Part shown: positions 25,691-35,600 of the stretch, piece after piece
Layout: the number at the start of each line of letters is the position of its first letter
Numbering within the stretch: position 1 is the first letter of the stretch
Source: an uncultured Bacteroidales bacterium
Lineage (GTDB): Bacteria > Bacteroidota > Bacteroidia > Bacteroidales > Bacteroidaceae
Direction of reading: 5' to 3'
DNA: 64,000 nt
Assembly: GCA_902800925.1 (NCBI GenBank)
Contig: CADCGD010000004.1
Coordinates: 1 to 64,000, forward strand
The notes under the pieces: model-generated
The model's database searches: none
The model's input: the letters and a program-made list of their open reading frames with translations, nothing else
What the model was told of the DNA's origin: nothing
Position numbers and translations under genes: made by a program

Positions 25691-28669
25691 CTACAGGTTA
25701 ACCACCAGCTGATTGCCCTTGTAGTTGACGACAGGAACATTCTGGGGTTCGAAATCAAGGGCGCGAGGCTGGTCGGCTGTCACATAGACGATGCGGAAGG
25801 TGCGCTCCTTGAGCATACCCTTAAAGTCACCATTGCGCTTGCCGAAGGTCAGCGTCTTGGCGCTGTCGTCATAGGTAATGTCAATGGTAGAGAACTTGCC
25901 CTTCTCGTAGTTGTAGTTGGTACCCTCGTCCTCGTAGAGCTGGAACTGGCCATTGCTGCCGGCATAGACATAGAGCGTGATGCTGTCGGCAGGACGCTCG
26001 TCGCTATACTGCATCTCAGGGCCGAAGGGAAGGATGCTACCCTCGCGGACATAGACGGGGATGCGCTCATAAGGAGCATCAACAACGAGCCGCTGACCAC
26101 CAGCGATGTGCTCACCAGTATACAGGTCGTACCAACCCGACTGCTTGGGGAAATAGACAGCACGGTTGCGTGCCTTATAGTAGCCTACAGGACAAGCCAT
26201 CAGGGCAGGACCAAACATCCACTGGTCCTTAATGTCATATATCTCACTGTCACCATTGAAGTCCATCACCAAGCCACGCATCATGGTATAGTCCTTAATA
26301 TGTACCCAGCCAGCCATCGAATAGAGATAAGGCATCAGACGGTAGCGCAGCTTGTCGTAGTAGACAAACGACTTATAGGCGGGATGGTCGTCAGGGGCAA
26401 TGTTCCAGATTTCACGCAGCGGCCACTGACCATGAACGCGGAACAAGGGGATGAAGGTGCCGAACTGGCTCCAGCGAGCCTGCAACTCACGCCACTCCTT
26501 GAGGTCCTCGTTCTCTACCTTGGTACGGTCGTACAACTGCTGGGCCTGCACATAACGGTTCTCTACGCAGAAGCCACCTTGGTCCATGCCCCAGAAGGGC
26601 AGTCCAGACATGGAGTAGTTGAGACCTGCCGTCATCTGAGCACGCATATCCTCCCAGCGAGTACCGATGTCACCACTCCATGTGGCTGTGCTATAACGCT
26701 GCTCGCCAGCAAAACCGCTACGTGTCAACAGGAAGACGCGCTGGTTGGGATTGACAGAGCGCTGACCGTTGTAGATAGCATCAGCATTCACGATGCTATA
26801 GGCGTTGAAATACTCCGTCGATGTCCCTAATGCTGTCGGGCCACAGAGTGCTTTGCGGTACCACATCGGCGTACAGTCTCGGACGTTAGGTTCTGAGGCA
26901 TCCATCCACCATGCATCGATCATAGAGGTGAGAGGTGAGTGGTGAGAGGTGAGAGAATACTTCTTGCTTAGGCCGGTATAAAGGTTTTCGTCCATCTGGC
27001 GCCAGAACATCTTGCGGGCGCCAGCACTATAGGCATCGTAGAACGAACCCACATAGCCTGGACCCACCCAGTCATGGATGTCGTCCTTGACAGCCTGGTG
27101 GTACATCCAGCCGTTCTTGTCGAGTTCCTTGTAGTTGTCGGTATTGCAATAGAACTTGGGCCAGACAGAAATCATAAAGCGGCCTCCCATCTGGTGCACG
27201 CTGTCGAGCATAGCCTGTGGATTGGGGAAGCGCGACGCTTCAAACTGGTGCGAGCCCCACTGATCCTCTACCCAGTAGTTCCAGTCCTGCACGATGTTGT
27301 CAATAGGAATCTGGCGCTTGCGGAACTCACTGAGTGTGCCGACGATTTCATCGGAGGTCTTGTAGCGCTCACGGCTCTGCCAGAAGCCCAGCACCCACTT
27401 AGGATAGACGGGAGCCTTGCCTGTCAATGTACGATAGCCGGCAATGATCTCGTCAGCATTCTGACCAGCAATGAAGTAGTAGTCCATATCTTTTGCCATT
27501 TCCGTCCAGATGCTCAGACGTTTCTGGGTACGGGTTTGAGCAGAGGCACGCAAGCCACAGTAGCTGACGCCTCCGTCAGGCTTCCACTCCACACGCAACT
27601 GGTAGCGACGACCCTTCATCAGCTGCTTCTGAAACTTATAGGTGTTGGGGTTCCATGCCGTACGCCAGCGCTCGGGTATCACCTCTTCACCACCGATATA
27701 TACCTTAATATATCCGGCATAGTAGAGGATGAAGTTAAAGGCAGAGGTAGTGGAAGGTTCAATGAAGCCCTCATAGACCACAGTAGCCCCATTGAGGTTG
27801 AAGCCCTTAGGAAGGTTTTTAATGCCGCCAGCCTCCGTCTGCTGTGCCAACTCTGATTTCTCTGGGGTATCGAACTCATAATAGAGTGAATCCTCCTGGC
27901 GTACCAGCTTCTTGCCATTCGCATCGGTATAGGTACCCGTCAGGTGACCTGCTACACCTTTCTTATCATATAGCTTAAAGATGCGGTTCAGCTGCTGGTA
28001 GTCGTCAGGATTACCAAAACGACCATAGGAATAAGCGTCCCACAGCACGCCATAGTTCCTACTAGACATGACGAACGGTACGCTGACCTTCGTATTATAC
28101 TGGAAGAGGTCTTCGTTCTTGCCATACATGTTCAACTCCTCCGACTGGTGCTGGCCCAAACCATAGAGATTGCCAGGATTACCATTGAACAAGAGATGCC
28201 ACGACAGTCCGTTGCGCAGTTCCTCAGGAACCTTGGCGATATCCACGCCTATCTCACGATCAGGCACACGGAAGGGCTTGAAGGTCTTGCCCTTCTCTGC
28301 CTCACGGATAATCAACTTACCCGCAGCATCGTAGAACAACACCTGTCCAGTCTGCTTGTCGACACGCGCCTCGATATTGGCAGCCTTGACACGTACCAGT
28401 TGACCGTCAGTGACTTCGAACTTGGGCTTAGCAGTCTGTTTGACGATAATCAGACTCTGCTTCTCAGGCAACTGGCTCTCTGACGTAGCCTGCACACGGA
28501 TAATATTGTCTGTAACAACTTGCAGACGAACTATCTTAGCACCATCGCTCTGTGGTTGTTGTACTGGGATTGTGATAAACTGTCCTGCGACTGTGTAGTC
28601 GGCAGCAATTAGCACAGTTGTTGCCACTATCGACAGCATACCAGCAGCTATTGTTCTCAAAAGTTTCAT
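25691..28669 (-). CDS. GH31 glycoside hydrolase, alpha-xylosidase-like, with PA14 insert
   Basis: The 992-aa secreted enzyme has a signal peptide at residues 1-23. A GH31 N-terminal beta-sandwich follows. A PA14-like insert lies at about 225-375 (GFIEPSTTSAFNFILYYAG, YIKVYIGGEEV). The (beta/alpha)8 barrel carries the nucleophile Asp590 in WWMDASEPN and the acid/base Asp667 in WSGDIGTRWEDM. Beta domains follow. The PA14 insert is known from xyloglucan-active alpha-xylosidases of Bacteroides and Cellvibrio, so release of xylose from xyloglucan oligosaccharides is the best guess. Residues 571-582 (YSLTSHHSPLTS) are encoded by a dispersed mini-repeat. It is the last gene of the lacI-sensor-GH31 unit. 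Confidence 0.9.
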   Translation of the reverse strand: MKLLRTIAAGMLSIVATTVLIAADYTVAGQFITIPVQQPQSDGAKIVRLQVVTDNIIRVQATSESQLPEKQSLIIVKQTAKPKFEVTDGQLVRVKAANIEARVDKQTGQVLFYDAAGKLIIREAEKGKTFKPFRVPDREIGVDIAKVPEELRNGLSWHLLFNGNPGNLYGLGQHQSEELNMYGKNEDLFQYNTKVSVPFVMSSRNYGVLWDAYSYGRFGNPDDYQQLNRIFKLYDKKGVAGHLTGTYTDANGKKLVRQEDSLYYEFDTPEKSELAQQTEAGGIKNLPKGFNLNGATVVYEGFIEPSTTSAFNFILYYAGYIKVYIGGEEVIPERWRTAWNPNTYKFQKQLMKGRRYQLRVEWKPDGGVSYCGLRASAQTRTQKRLSIWTEMAKDMDYYFIAGQNADEIIAGYRTLTGKAPVYPKWVLGFWQSRERYKTSDEIVGTLSEFRKRQIPIDNIVQDWNYWVEDQWGSHQFEASRFPNPQAMLDSVHQMGGRFMISVWPKFYCNTDNYKELDKNGWMYHQAVKDDIHDWVGPGYVGSFYDAYSAGARKMFWRQMDENLYTGLSKKYSLTSHHSPLTSMIDAWWMDASEPNVRDCTPMWYRKALCGPTALGTSTEYFNAYSIVNADAIYNGQRSVNPNQRVFLLTRSGFAGEQRYSTATWSGDIGTRWEDMRAQMTAGLNYSMSGLPFWGMDQGGFCVENRYVQAQQLYDRTKVENEDLKEWRELQARWSQFGTFIPLFRVHGQWPLREIWNIAPDDHPAYKSFVYYDKLRYRLMPYLYSMAGWVHIKDYTMMRGLVMDFNGDSEIYDIKDQWMFGPALMACPVGYYKARNRAVYFPKQSGWYDLYTGEHIAGGQRLVVDAPYERIPVYVREGSILPFGPEMQYSDERPADSITLYVYAGSNGQFQLYEDEGTNYNYEKGKFSTIDITYDDSAKTLTFGKRNGDFKGMLKERTFRIVYVTADQPRALDFEPQNVPVVNYKGNQLVVNL
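26924..26960 (-). repeat. Mini-repeat inserted in frame in the GH31 gene
   Basis: The plus-strand words AGAGGTGAGAGGTGAGTGGTG and following copies match the intergenic array at 7106-7137 almost base for base. They add 12 residues just before the catalytic WWMDASEP segment without breaking the frame. Confidence 0.8.
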
Positions 28670-28696
28670 TCGTTTTTAAGTATCGTTTGTTAATTG

Positions 28697-31600
28697 TTAA
28701 TCATCTAACACGACAGCCTCTTCTATCTCCTCCGCCTTTGGCAGCGTGATAACAAAGATGGTACCGCCACCAGGATTATCCTGGATACGGATAGTACCTT
28801 CATGGGCGTCAATGACAGCCTTGACACGGTCCAGTCCGATACCTTCATCGTTGGTCATGGAGTCGAAAGCATGCGCCTTGTATTCGTCCTTGATACCAAT
28901 ACCATTATCGGCCACCTGCATCTGGACTTGACCATCCTGCTGGCACGTCACTCCGACACTGATAATACAGTCGTCATGGGCAAAAAGCACGGAGTTATTG
29001 AAGAGAATCTGTAAAGCCTCTGCCAAGAGATTGGCGTCATACTCTGTCTCCAACTCCGGCATGGGAGAGAAGAAATTAACCTTGACTCGCTTGCTCTTAT
29101 CCTGTGGCACATAGTCCTCACAGAACTGTCGCAGGAAACTGACGATATCGCCTAAGTGACGGCGAGCAACTACACTATTGTCAGCAGACACCTCATCGGA
29201 ATGGCTGGCAGCGCTGCTCTTCTCAGCAAATTCCTTCTTCAATTGCAGACGTTGTTCGTTCATCCACTGCTTCTTTTCCAGTTCACGACGAATGGTCTCT
29301 GTCTCCATACGACGATCCTGACGCTTCATATACCAGCGACGCCAAAGGAGTGCAATACCAGCAACAGCAATCACGTAGAGCAGAAATGCCCAGCGTCTAC
29401 GCCAGAAAGCAGGCAAGATAGTGATTTCCAACTGTGCCTCTTCTTCTCCTATAGAACCATCGTCGTTGAGCATACGGACACATAGCGTATAGTCACCGTC
29501 ACGCAGTGAGTTATACGTGATAGTGGGATTATTCTCAGAGGTTTTTACCCAGTTGTCGTTAAAACCTTCCAGCTTATAGACAAAGCGCTTACCATTATTG
29601 ACAATACCGGCATCGCTCGCCAATAGGATGGTAAACTGGTCATTGAAGTTCAGGGTTATCTCGCGACACTTCTCCAGCGCCTCATCTAGAATAATACGTC
29701 CGTCAATCTCACGACCCACAGGTACGTCGGCATCAAACAGTTGCAGTCCACTGAAGATAGGACGCTCTTTGCTCTTCACATCGGTCATCAACTTGGTATT
29801 AATGATGTCCAACCCACCCTGACCACCAATCAGTATCTTACCATCGTGCGTCAGACAGGTCGATCGCTGGTTATAGACTGCCTTCTGCAGTCCATCGCGG
29901 TCGTTATAGCTGCTGATGTTAAACTGCCACGAGCCATCCTCTTGCTGGTGGGGTACGACCTTCGACACGCCGTGATCGGTGACAATCCAGATATGGTGCT
30001 GCTGGTCCTCTATAATCGAACAGACGCTGGAACCTAACAATCCATCCTGCATGTCGAGCAGACGAGTAGTCTTTCGTTGTTGGTCAAAAGCAATGACACC
30101 ACAGAACGACCCCTGCCAGATAATGCCACGCGAGTCTTCCATCACTGAGACAGTATTACCCGACTGCACAGGAAAAAGCTCATAGCCAGGCAATTCGCGA
30201 GGACACAACTTACCCGTTACGGGATTCACAAAACACCAGTACCAGCTGGTACCCATCATCAACCAACCCTTCTTAATCCACGAAGCAGAAGTAACGTAGT
30301 TGGCATTAATCTTAGTGTTACTAGTATCCCACGTACGGAACTTACCCGTCTTCAGGTCAAGCATCTGAATACCAGAGCCCAACGTACCTAGCCAGATGCG
30401 GTGCCACTTGTCTTCAGTGACGCTCCACACATTATCTGTGGCAATACCGCCAGATTCGCCAGTATAGTGATAGTTGATGATAGTCGCCTCACCATTGTCA
30501 TTCTTGGGAATACAACGCGTTAAGCCACTGTTATAGCCGCCAAACCAGATGCTGCCATCACTGGCTCTACAGGTTCCCACCATGATATTGCCCCACATGG
30601 GGCTGTTCTCCTTTGTATAGTGTGCAACGATCTCTTGGCGCTTGGGATTATAGACAAGGATGCCACGATCGTTCGTACCCAACCAGTAGTTGCCAAAACG
30701 ATCCTCACTGACGGCATTAATATCTCCTAACTCTAGATTTATCATGCTGGCCGAAGCCTCCCTATACATGTTCACGCCGTTCTTGAAGGAACCTATCCAT
30801 GCCAGTCCGTGACTGTCCATATAAATGTTACGGAGGGTATTCTCGCTGATGGACGATTCGTCGAACTTATTGTTCAGGAACTGTCGCATCTCATGATTTT
30901 TCAGGTCAACCACCAAAAGTCCCTCATGGTCAGTGGCCAACCAGATACGTCCCTTGCCGTCCACCTTCAGGTCCCATACCTGCAAGTCCTCAGGAACATT
31001 CTCTATCTGGTATTCGCGGAACAGGTTGGCATAACCGATACGCCACTTGCTGTCCTTGTCTATTCGCACGTAGCTGTAGTTTTCTGCCGACACCCAAATG
31101 TTACGATCGTTGTCCACACAAAGGTGATATTCCTTGTTTTCCGGCGAGCCATGCTCACGCATCCACTTGTCGTCATACACCTTTCTACCTTTCTCGCCGT
31201 CAAAGCAAACCAGTTCACCATTCGACGTGACCATCATTACACCATCGTCACAGTCTGCATAAGCCATAAAGTTATAAGTGGGATTCAGTTCGTTATCGCC
31301 ATACCCAAGCTTAAAATAGGTAGTCTTCTTGGTATTGGGGTTGTGGTAGTAAAGTCCCTCGTCGTAGTACTTCACCCAGAAATTCTTCTTCGCGTCAATG
31401 TACATCTGCTCAACGCCTTTGTTGAAACCGAAATATTTTTCCAGTTCATTGGAGATGTTACGCTCGAAGGTCTCCGTCACAGGATCATACAAGCAATAGT
31501 TCATACCCTGATGAAGCCAAAGCTTACCATCATAGCTCTCCATAATTTCCGACGTATTGTTGTCACGCATCGTCGTGGTATCGCGCGCATTGGCATAGAA

Positions 31601-31810
31601 CGTCTTGAACCGATAACCATCATAGCGATTCAGTCCGTACATCGTTCCTATCCAGACGAAACCCTTAGAATCACGGAACACACAGTTCACCTGCGAGTTT
31701 GATAGTCCGTTACGTGTATCTAACCTGCAAAACTTCATGTCAGGGATAGCTGCTTGCACGCCCATAGGCAGCAAGACTAACAACAACAAAAGATGGAGTG
31801 CTTTCCTCAT
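28697..31810 (-). CDS. Periplasmic two-component-type propeller sensor with histidine-kinase-like ATPase domain only
   Basis: The protein has 1037 aa. The start MRKALHLLLLL (31810) gives a signal peptide ending QAA. Propeller repeats of the hybrid two-component system type fill residues about 25-690 (GLSNSQVNCVFRDSKGFVWIGT, NIWVSAENY, RIWLATDHEG). A Y_Y_Y domain follows (about 700-775), then one membrane segment (FLLYVIAVAGIALLW). The cytosolic part has an ATPase domain with N-box ALQILFNNSVLFA, VADNGIGI and EGIGLDRVKAVI. The usual dimerisation domain with SHE(F/I)RTP is missing, as are a receiver and an AraC domain. It lies 13 nt after lacI and 27 nt before GH31, so it is probably the sugar sensor of this operon. 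Confidence 0.85.
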   Translation of the reverse strand: MRKALHLLLLLVLLPMGVQAAIPDMKFCRLDTRNGLSNSQVNCVFRDSKGFVWIGTMYGLNRYDGYRFKTFYANARDTTTMRDNNTSEIMESYDGKLWLHQGMNYCLYDPVTETFERNISNELEKYFGFNKGVEQMYIDAKKNFWVKYYDEGLYYHNPNTKKTTYFKLGYGDNELNPTYNFMAYADCDDGVMMVTSNGELVCFDGEKGRKVYDDKWMREHGSPENKEYHLCVDNDRNIWVSAENYSYVRIDKDSKWRIGYANLFREYQIENVPEDLQVWDLKVDGKGRIWLATDHEGLLVVDLKNHEMRQFLNNKFDESSISENTLRNIYMDSHGLAWIGSFKNGVNMYREASASMINLELGDINAVSEDRFGNYWLGTNDRGILVYNPKRQEIVAHYTKENSPMWGNIMVGTCRASDGSIWFGGYNSGLTRCIPKNDNGEATIINYHYTGESGGIATDNVWSVTEDKWHRIWLGTLGSGIQMLDLKTGKFRTWDTSNTKINANYVTSASWIKKGWLMMGTSWYWCFVNPVTGKLCPRELPGYELFPVQSGNTVSVMEDSRGIIWQGSFCGVIAFDQQRKTTRLLDMQDGLLGSSVCSIIEDQQHHIWIVTDHGVSKVVPHQQEDGSWQFNISSYNDRDGLQKAVYNQRSTCLTHDGKILIGGQGGLDIINTKLMTDVKSKERPIFSGLQLFDADVPVGREIDGRIILDEALEKCREITLNFNDQFTILLASDAGIVNNGKRFVYKLEGFNDNWVKTSENNPTITYNSLRDGDYTLCVRMLNDDGSIGEEEAQLEITILPAFWRRRWAFLLYVIAVAGIALLWRRWYMKRQDRRMETETIRRELEKKQWMNEQRLQLKKEFAEKSSAASHSDEVSADNSVVARRHLGDIVSFLRQFCEDYVPQDKSKRVKVNFFSPMPELETEYDANLLAEALQILFNNSVLFAHDDCIISVGVTCQQDGQVQMQVADNGIGIKDEYKAHAFDSMTNDEGIGLDRVKAVIDAHEGTIRIQDNPGGGTIFVITLPKAEEIEEAVVLDD

Positions 31811-31823
31811 GACAGCACAGATA

Positions 31824-32852
31824 TTATTTTTGTACTTTGGCAGAAGTATCACGGATAACCAACTGCTGCGGGACTATCTTCTTATACACTTTCGAATCAC
31901 CCTGGATATTCTTCAGCAGCAACTGGCAAGCAGTGACACCCATCTGGTGCGACTGGTCAACAATAGCAGACATTTGCGGGGTGACATAAGCTGCATGGAC
32001 ATCATCTGTAAAGCCAATCAGCGCCACATCATCGGGAATGCGCAGGCCACAATTCTTGATAGCCGTGAAAGCAGCAAAAGTGATGATGTCGTTGAAGGCG
32101 ATAATTGCGTCAGGGCGGTCACTACGGCGCAAAAGGGTCTCAGCATTGTTCAACGCCACTTCATAGTCAATCTTGTCGCATACCACCATCTCACGATCAA
32201 TCGGCAGATGATTCTCACGCAAAGCCTCTAGGTAACCGTGCTTACGACGGCGAACCATATCCAGATGATTAGGACCACCCAAGAAGGCAATACGCCGGCT
32301 ACCGGTATCTATCAAGTGCTGGGTAGCCATCTGGGCAGCCTCATCACCATTTGCACATACCGAGGAAAACTTATCGGTCAGACAGGTACGTCCGAAGAAC
32401 ACCAAAGGAATTCCCATATCAGCAATCTCCTCAAAATGGTGATAGTCGGTAGTACTCTGTGCCAGACAGGCAATGATGCCTTCTACGTGCAAGCCGATAA
32501 AGTTGTCTATAGCATGGGCCTCATCCTCATAGCTCTCATGACTATTGGCACTGATGACGCTGTACCCGGCACGGCGCGCTTCATCCTCAATGCCATCAAG
32601 TACGGCGGCATAGTAGTGAGTCACCAGATTGGGTACTACCACGCCAATCACTTTGGGAGCCTCCTTACGAAGGCTCTGTGCGAAGGGGTTCGGCCTGTAG
32701 TTTAATTTCTTGGCAAGGTCTTTGACACGCTGCTGCATCTCTGCGCCAATCTCCGGAGAGTTACGCAGGGCACGACTGACGGTTGCGATACTGACACCCA
32801 GTTCCTTAGCCAGATCTTTGAGCGATATGCGATGCTGTTTTTTTACATCCAT
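31824..32852 (-). CDS. LacI-family transcriptional regulator
   Basis: The protein has 342 aa. The N-terminal helix-turn-helix is ISLKDLAKELGVSIATVSRALRNSPEIG, with hinge LNYRPNPFAQSLRK (residues 9-65). A periplasmic-binding-protein-like sugar domain follows (VIGVVVPNLVTHYYAAVLDGIEDEARRAGY onward; IIAFNDIITFAAFTAIKNCG near 255). It is first in an operon with the propeller sensor and the GH31 enzyme, so it probably controls xyloside use and itself. A candidate operator overlaps its own promoter. The effector sugar is unknown. Confidence 0.92.
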   Translation of the reverse strand: MDVKKQHRISLKDLAKELGVSIATVSRALRNSPEIGAEMQQRVKDLAKKLNYRPNPFAQSLRKEAPKVIGVVVPNLVTHYYAAVLDGIEDEARRAGYSVISANSHESYEDEAHAIDNFIGLHVEGIIACLAQSTTDYHHFEEIADMGIPLVFFGRTCLTDKFSSVCANGDEAAQMATQHLIDTGSRRIAFLGGPNHLDMVRRRKHGYLEALRENHLPIDREMVVCDKIDYEVALNNAETLLRRSDRPDAIIAFNDIITFAAFTAIKNCGLRIPDDVALIGFTDDVHAAYVTPQMSAIVDQSHQMGVTACQLLLKNIQGDSKVYKKIVPQQLVIRDTSAKVQK

Positions 32853-32877
32853 GGTTAGTCGAAATAGTTAGCCTCTG

Positions 32878-32917
32878 CAAAGGTAGCAAAAAATATGCAA
32901 AATCGCAAACGTTTACG
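32878..32917 (-). promoter_or_regulatory. Promoter of the lacI-sensor-GH31 operon with overlapping LacI-type operator
   Basis: On the minus strand TTG (32906-32908), 20 nt, TACCTTTG (32878-32885). A near-palindrome CGCAAACGTTTACG (32904-32917), with the central CG step usual for LacI-family operators, covers the -33 element. This suggests that the regulator represses its own operon. Confidence 0.6.
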
Positions 32918-32961
32918 TGTATTTTTTCTATTTTTCTGCTACATTGTATATATATTCTTCG

Positions 32962-33060
32962 TAACTTTGCACCAGAAAACAGAATGAGTAATGAATAGTT
33001 GATAATAAGTTAGTTAGAAGCTAAGGCTAAGGATGTCGTGAGATATTTTTAGCCTTTTTC
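32962..33060 (+). ncRNA. Possible small plus-strand transcript with promoter box and terminator
   Basis: A TAACTTTG box (32962-32969) without a good TTG points away from lacI. It is followed by about 90 nt of non-coding sequence ending in a terminator-like hairpin, AAGGCTAA (33023-33030) with TTAGCCTT (33049-33056) and TTT. The T run lies on the plus side, so it does not serve the convergent DUF5686 gene. It could be a small RNA or the remains of a lost gene. Confidence 0.3.
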
Positions 33061-33086
33061 ATTTCCACCCCTCAGCAACTACATTC

Positions 33087-35600
33087 TCAGAACATCAGCG
33101 TGAAGCCCAGACGTACACTGTTCTTAGGGCCGAAACGGCTATCGTTATAGTTCATGCGACGCACATATTCCACCTGGAAGAAACGGAAGATACTGCGAAT
33201 ACCTAGCGAGATTTCCCAATAGGGAATGTCGGGATCCATAATATGTGTCTGGTCCGGGAATGGTATCAGTATTTTACTGCCGGTATTTTCCTCCAGATAG
33301 GGATTATTCTTGTTTGACAATGCGCCCCATAACATCTTAGCCCCCACATACTCACGCCAGTGAAGACGACGAATCAATGGTATGCGGTTGAAGATCTTTC
33401 CTTGCATGTCCCAGTTGAAGTCGACACTGACAAAGCGGTCGTTCAAAAACTCCATGTTGTTGATCAGGTTGAACATGTGCTTATGACTGAGATACGACAG
33501 GTTTGCCGCTGGCATGCATAATAGCGGGAAAGGCACCTGGTTCCACTGGACACCAGCACGGGTAAAGAGGTCGATGCGTCCCCACGAGCCAAACCAGAAA
33601 CGCTTAAAGATGCTTGCCTCCGAATAGTTGTAGGTGTAGTCGCCACCCAACAAACCCTTGACACCAACACTATGACTGACCGTAAAGATGGGGGCTTCGC
33701 GGTTCACCTTATGGCGTTTCATCTTAGAGTTGACATACAAAGCACCAGGACTATACTCTATCTCGCCACGCAGTTCAGTGGTACGGAACTTGAAATAGGG
33801 CATATTGCCAGCAGCCTCGTTTTCCTCCGTCTTGGCACTGAACAGAGTGCGCAGGCCCCACTGTTCCTCACGCTCGAGAGTCAGCTTCTGTCGATTATAG
33901 AACATCATCTTGTCCACCTTAGTCCATCGAAAGCCACTAAAGAAGTTATCCTTGTCCGTACTGAGGAACTTATCGGAAGGCGACATGACATCATAGGTGC
34001 TTTGGAACGAGATATTCCGTTTCGGGAATTCTTCAGGAGTGTATTTCTTCTTGTTGAGCGACCACGTCATCTCCCCGTTATAATAGGTATTCTTGCTCTT
34101 CCAGCCACGTGCTATAAAGCCTTTCCAGAAGAGGTGAGGATTAAGGTTAGCGGTGGTCTGAGCACCAATACGGGTACGCAGGCCATCAATGAAGTTGTTG
34201 CTCACCATAGAGAGTATCGGACCGATATCCACCTTACTATTCTTGCCCGTTTCTATGTAGTTCTCCATAAGAATCTTCAAGCCCGCCAGGATATATTTGA
34301 AACCTCCCACAGTTTGCATGCCATCGAGGAAAGAGCTCATCGACTCCTCGCTCTCCGTCAAATCCACCTTCCTATGTTGCTGCCAGAAGGTGTCATCCTG
34401 CATCTCGGCATCGGGATCAATCATCGTCTTAGCCTTGCCTCGGAACAACTGCTTGGGGATCTCATCAAATGCATAGTCAGATAGTCGGGTGGTCTTGATA
34501 GCCACACCTTTCTGTAGGAAGTCAAAGAGCACCATCTCCACAATCATGTCATCGACGGAGAGCACCCATTCGCCAGTAGGCAGTTGGGTAAATTCCTGCA
34601 CCAGTTTCATGTTCTCCACAAAGTTCACATCAGTCTGGTTGGGAAGAATGAGTTCACAGCGCTTTACTTGACATGACGAGTCTTTCAGCACATACAGGTC
34701 ACCACGGAATCCGAAGTCCTGCTGGTTATTGGGGAGGAAGTGTAGGTGAATGCAGCTGTCACGGTCGACAGTGAGCGTATCCTCAATATAGAAACGATAG
34801 AACGAGATGGCTCCATCACTGATAGGTGACATAAAAGGATGCTGAAGGATACGTACCTGGTCATCATAGATATTGATGTCAGTGAAGATGTCCTTGGTAA
34901 CGGTATTCAAGATCTCGCCGGTCTGGAAAAAGTCGTTGATACCCGCCGAACGCTGGCCTTTGACAATATTCTTCTCATCATGAGGACTACGCCGGTACAC
35001 CTTTTGTATGACCGTCTCATCGACGCTGACTGGCAATATCAGTTTATTGGTCAGCTTGTTGACCTCCACCTGATCAATAAGCCACGGAAACTTTTTGTAC
35101 TTAGGATCAGTAAGCATCTCCGGATTGACATCGTTGAATGCCAGTGTAAGTTTTTGGTACTTATTATACTGATAGTAGTCACATAAGTCCAAGTTAGTGC
35201 GTTTCTTATTCGCAATGACACGCTTCATCAGCTCTACGGCAGGATTATTCTTTCTGCTGTAGCGCGTACGCTTTTTCTTGACAGTCACCTCATTCAGTGC
35301 TTTGGCATCCTGTCGCAAAGAAACAAACAGTTTCTCACTGTCAGCAGACACATCAACGATACGAGTTTTATAACCCAATACACTGATGGTCAACCGCTTG
35401 CCTTTCAACAAACGGATAGTGAAGTAACCTTGCGGGTCTGTGATGGCTACCAAGTTAAGACCCTTATACTGCACACTGGCAAAACCAATACCTTCACCCG
35501 TTGCCTCATCGACAACATGTCCTTTGATAATATCCTGAGCATGCAAAGGCTGCAGGAACATCAGCAGCAACAATAGTCCTATCGTTCTTATCATTTTCAT
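33087..35600 (-). CDS. DUF5686 / carboxypeptidase-regulatory-like outer-membrane protein
   Basis: The protein has 837 aa, with a signal peptide cut after LHAQ (residue 22). Residues 23-110 form a carboxypeptidase-D-regulatory-like domain (GHVVDEATGEGIGFASV, DPQGYFTI). The rest matches the DUF5686 family of Bacteroidetes, with a beta-strand-rich C-terminal barrel ending VRLGFTLMF. The final Phe supports placement in the outer membrane. Function is unknown. Its start overlaps the stop of the histidine kinase gene by 4 nt (ATGA), so the two are coupled. Confidence 0.83.
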   Translation of the reverse strand: MKMIRTIGLLLLLMFLQPLHAQDIIKGHVVDEATGEGIGFASVQYKGLNLVAITDPQGYFTIRLLKGKRLTISVLGYKTRIVDVSADSEKLFVSLRQDAKALNEVTVKKKRTRYSRKNNPAVELMKRVIANKKRTNLDLCDYYQYNKYQKLTLAFNDVNPEMLTDPKYKKFPWLIDQVEVNKLTNKLILPVSVDETVIQKVYRRSPHDEKNIVKGQRSAGINDFFQTGEILNTVTKDIFTDINIYDDQVRILQHPFMSPISDGAISFYRFYIEDTLTVDRDSCIHLHFLPNNQQDFGFRGDLYVLKDSSCQVKRCELILPNQTDVNFVENMKLVQEFTQLPTGEWVLSVDDMIVEMVLFDFLQKGVAIKTTRLSDYAFDEIPKQLFRGKAKTMIDPDAEMQDDTFWQQHRKVDLTESEESMSSFLDGMQTVGGFKYILAGLKILMENYIETGKNSKVDIGPILSMVSNNFIDGLRTRIGAQTTANLNPHLFWKGFIARGWKSKNTYYNGEMTWSLNKKKYTPEEFPKRNISFQSTYDVMSPSDKFLSTDKDNFFSGFRWTKVDKMMFYNRQKLTLEREEQWGLRTLFSAKTEENEAAGNMPYFKFRTTELRGEIEYSPGALYVNSKMKRHKVNREAPIFTVSHSVGVKGLLGGDYTYNYSEASIFKRFWFGSWGRIDLFTRAGVQWNQVPFPLLCMPAANLSYLSHKHMFNLINNMEFLNDRFVSVDFNWDMQGKIFNRIPLIRRLHWREYVGAKMLWGALSNKNNPYLEENTGSKILIPFPDQTHIMDPDIPYWEISLGIRSIFRFFQVEYVRRMNYNDSRFGPKNSVRLGFTLMF

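Noticed and set aside
25682..26830. 382-codon plus-strand ORF opposite the GH31 gene
   Set aside because: It is the antisense frame of a well-conserved catalytic gene and shows no family resemblance.
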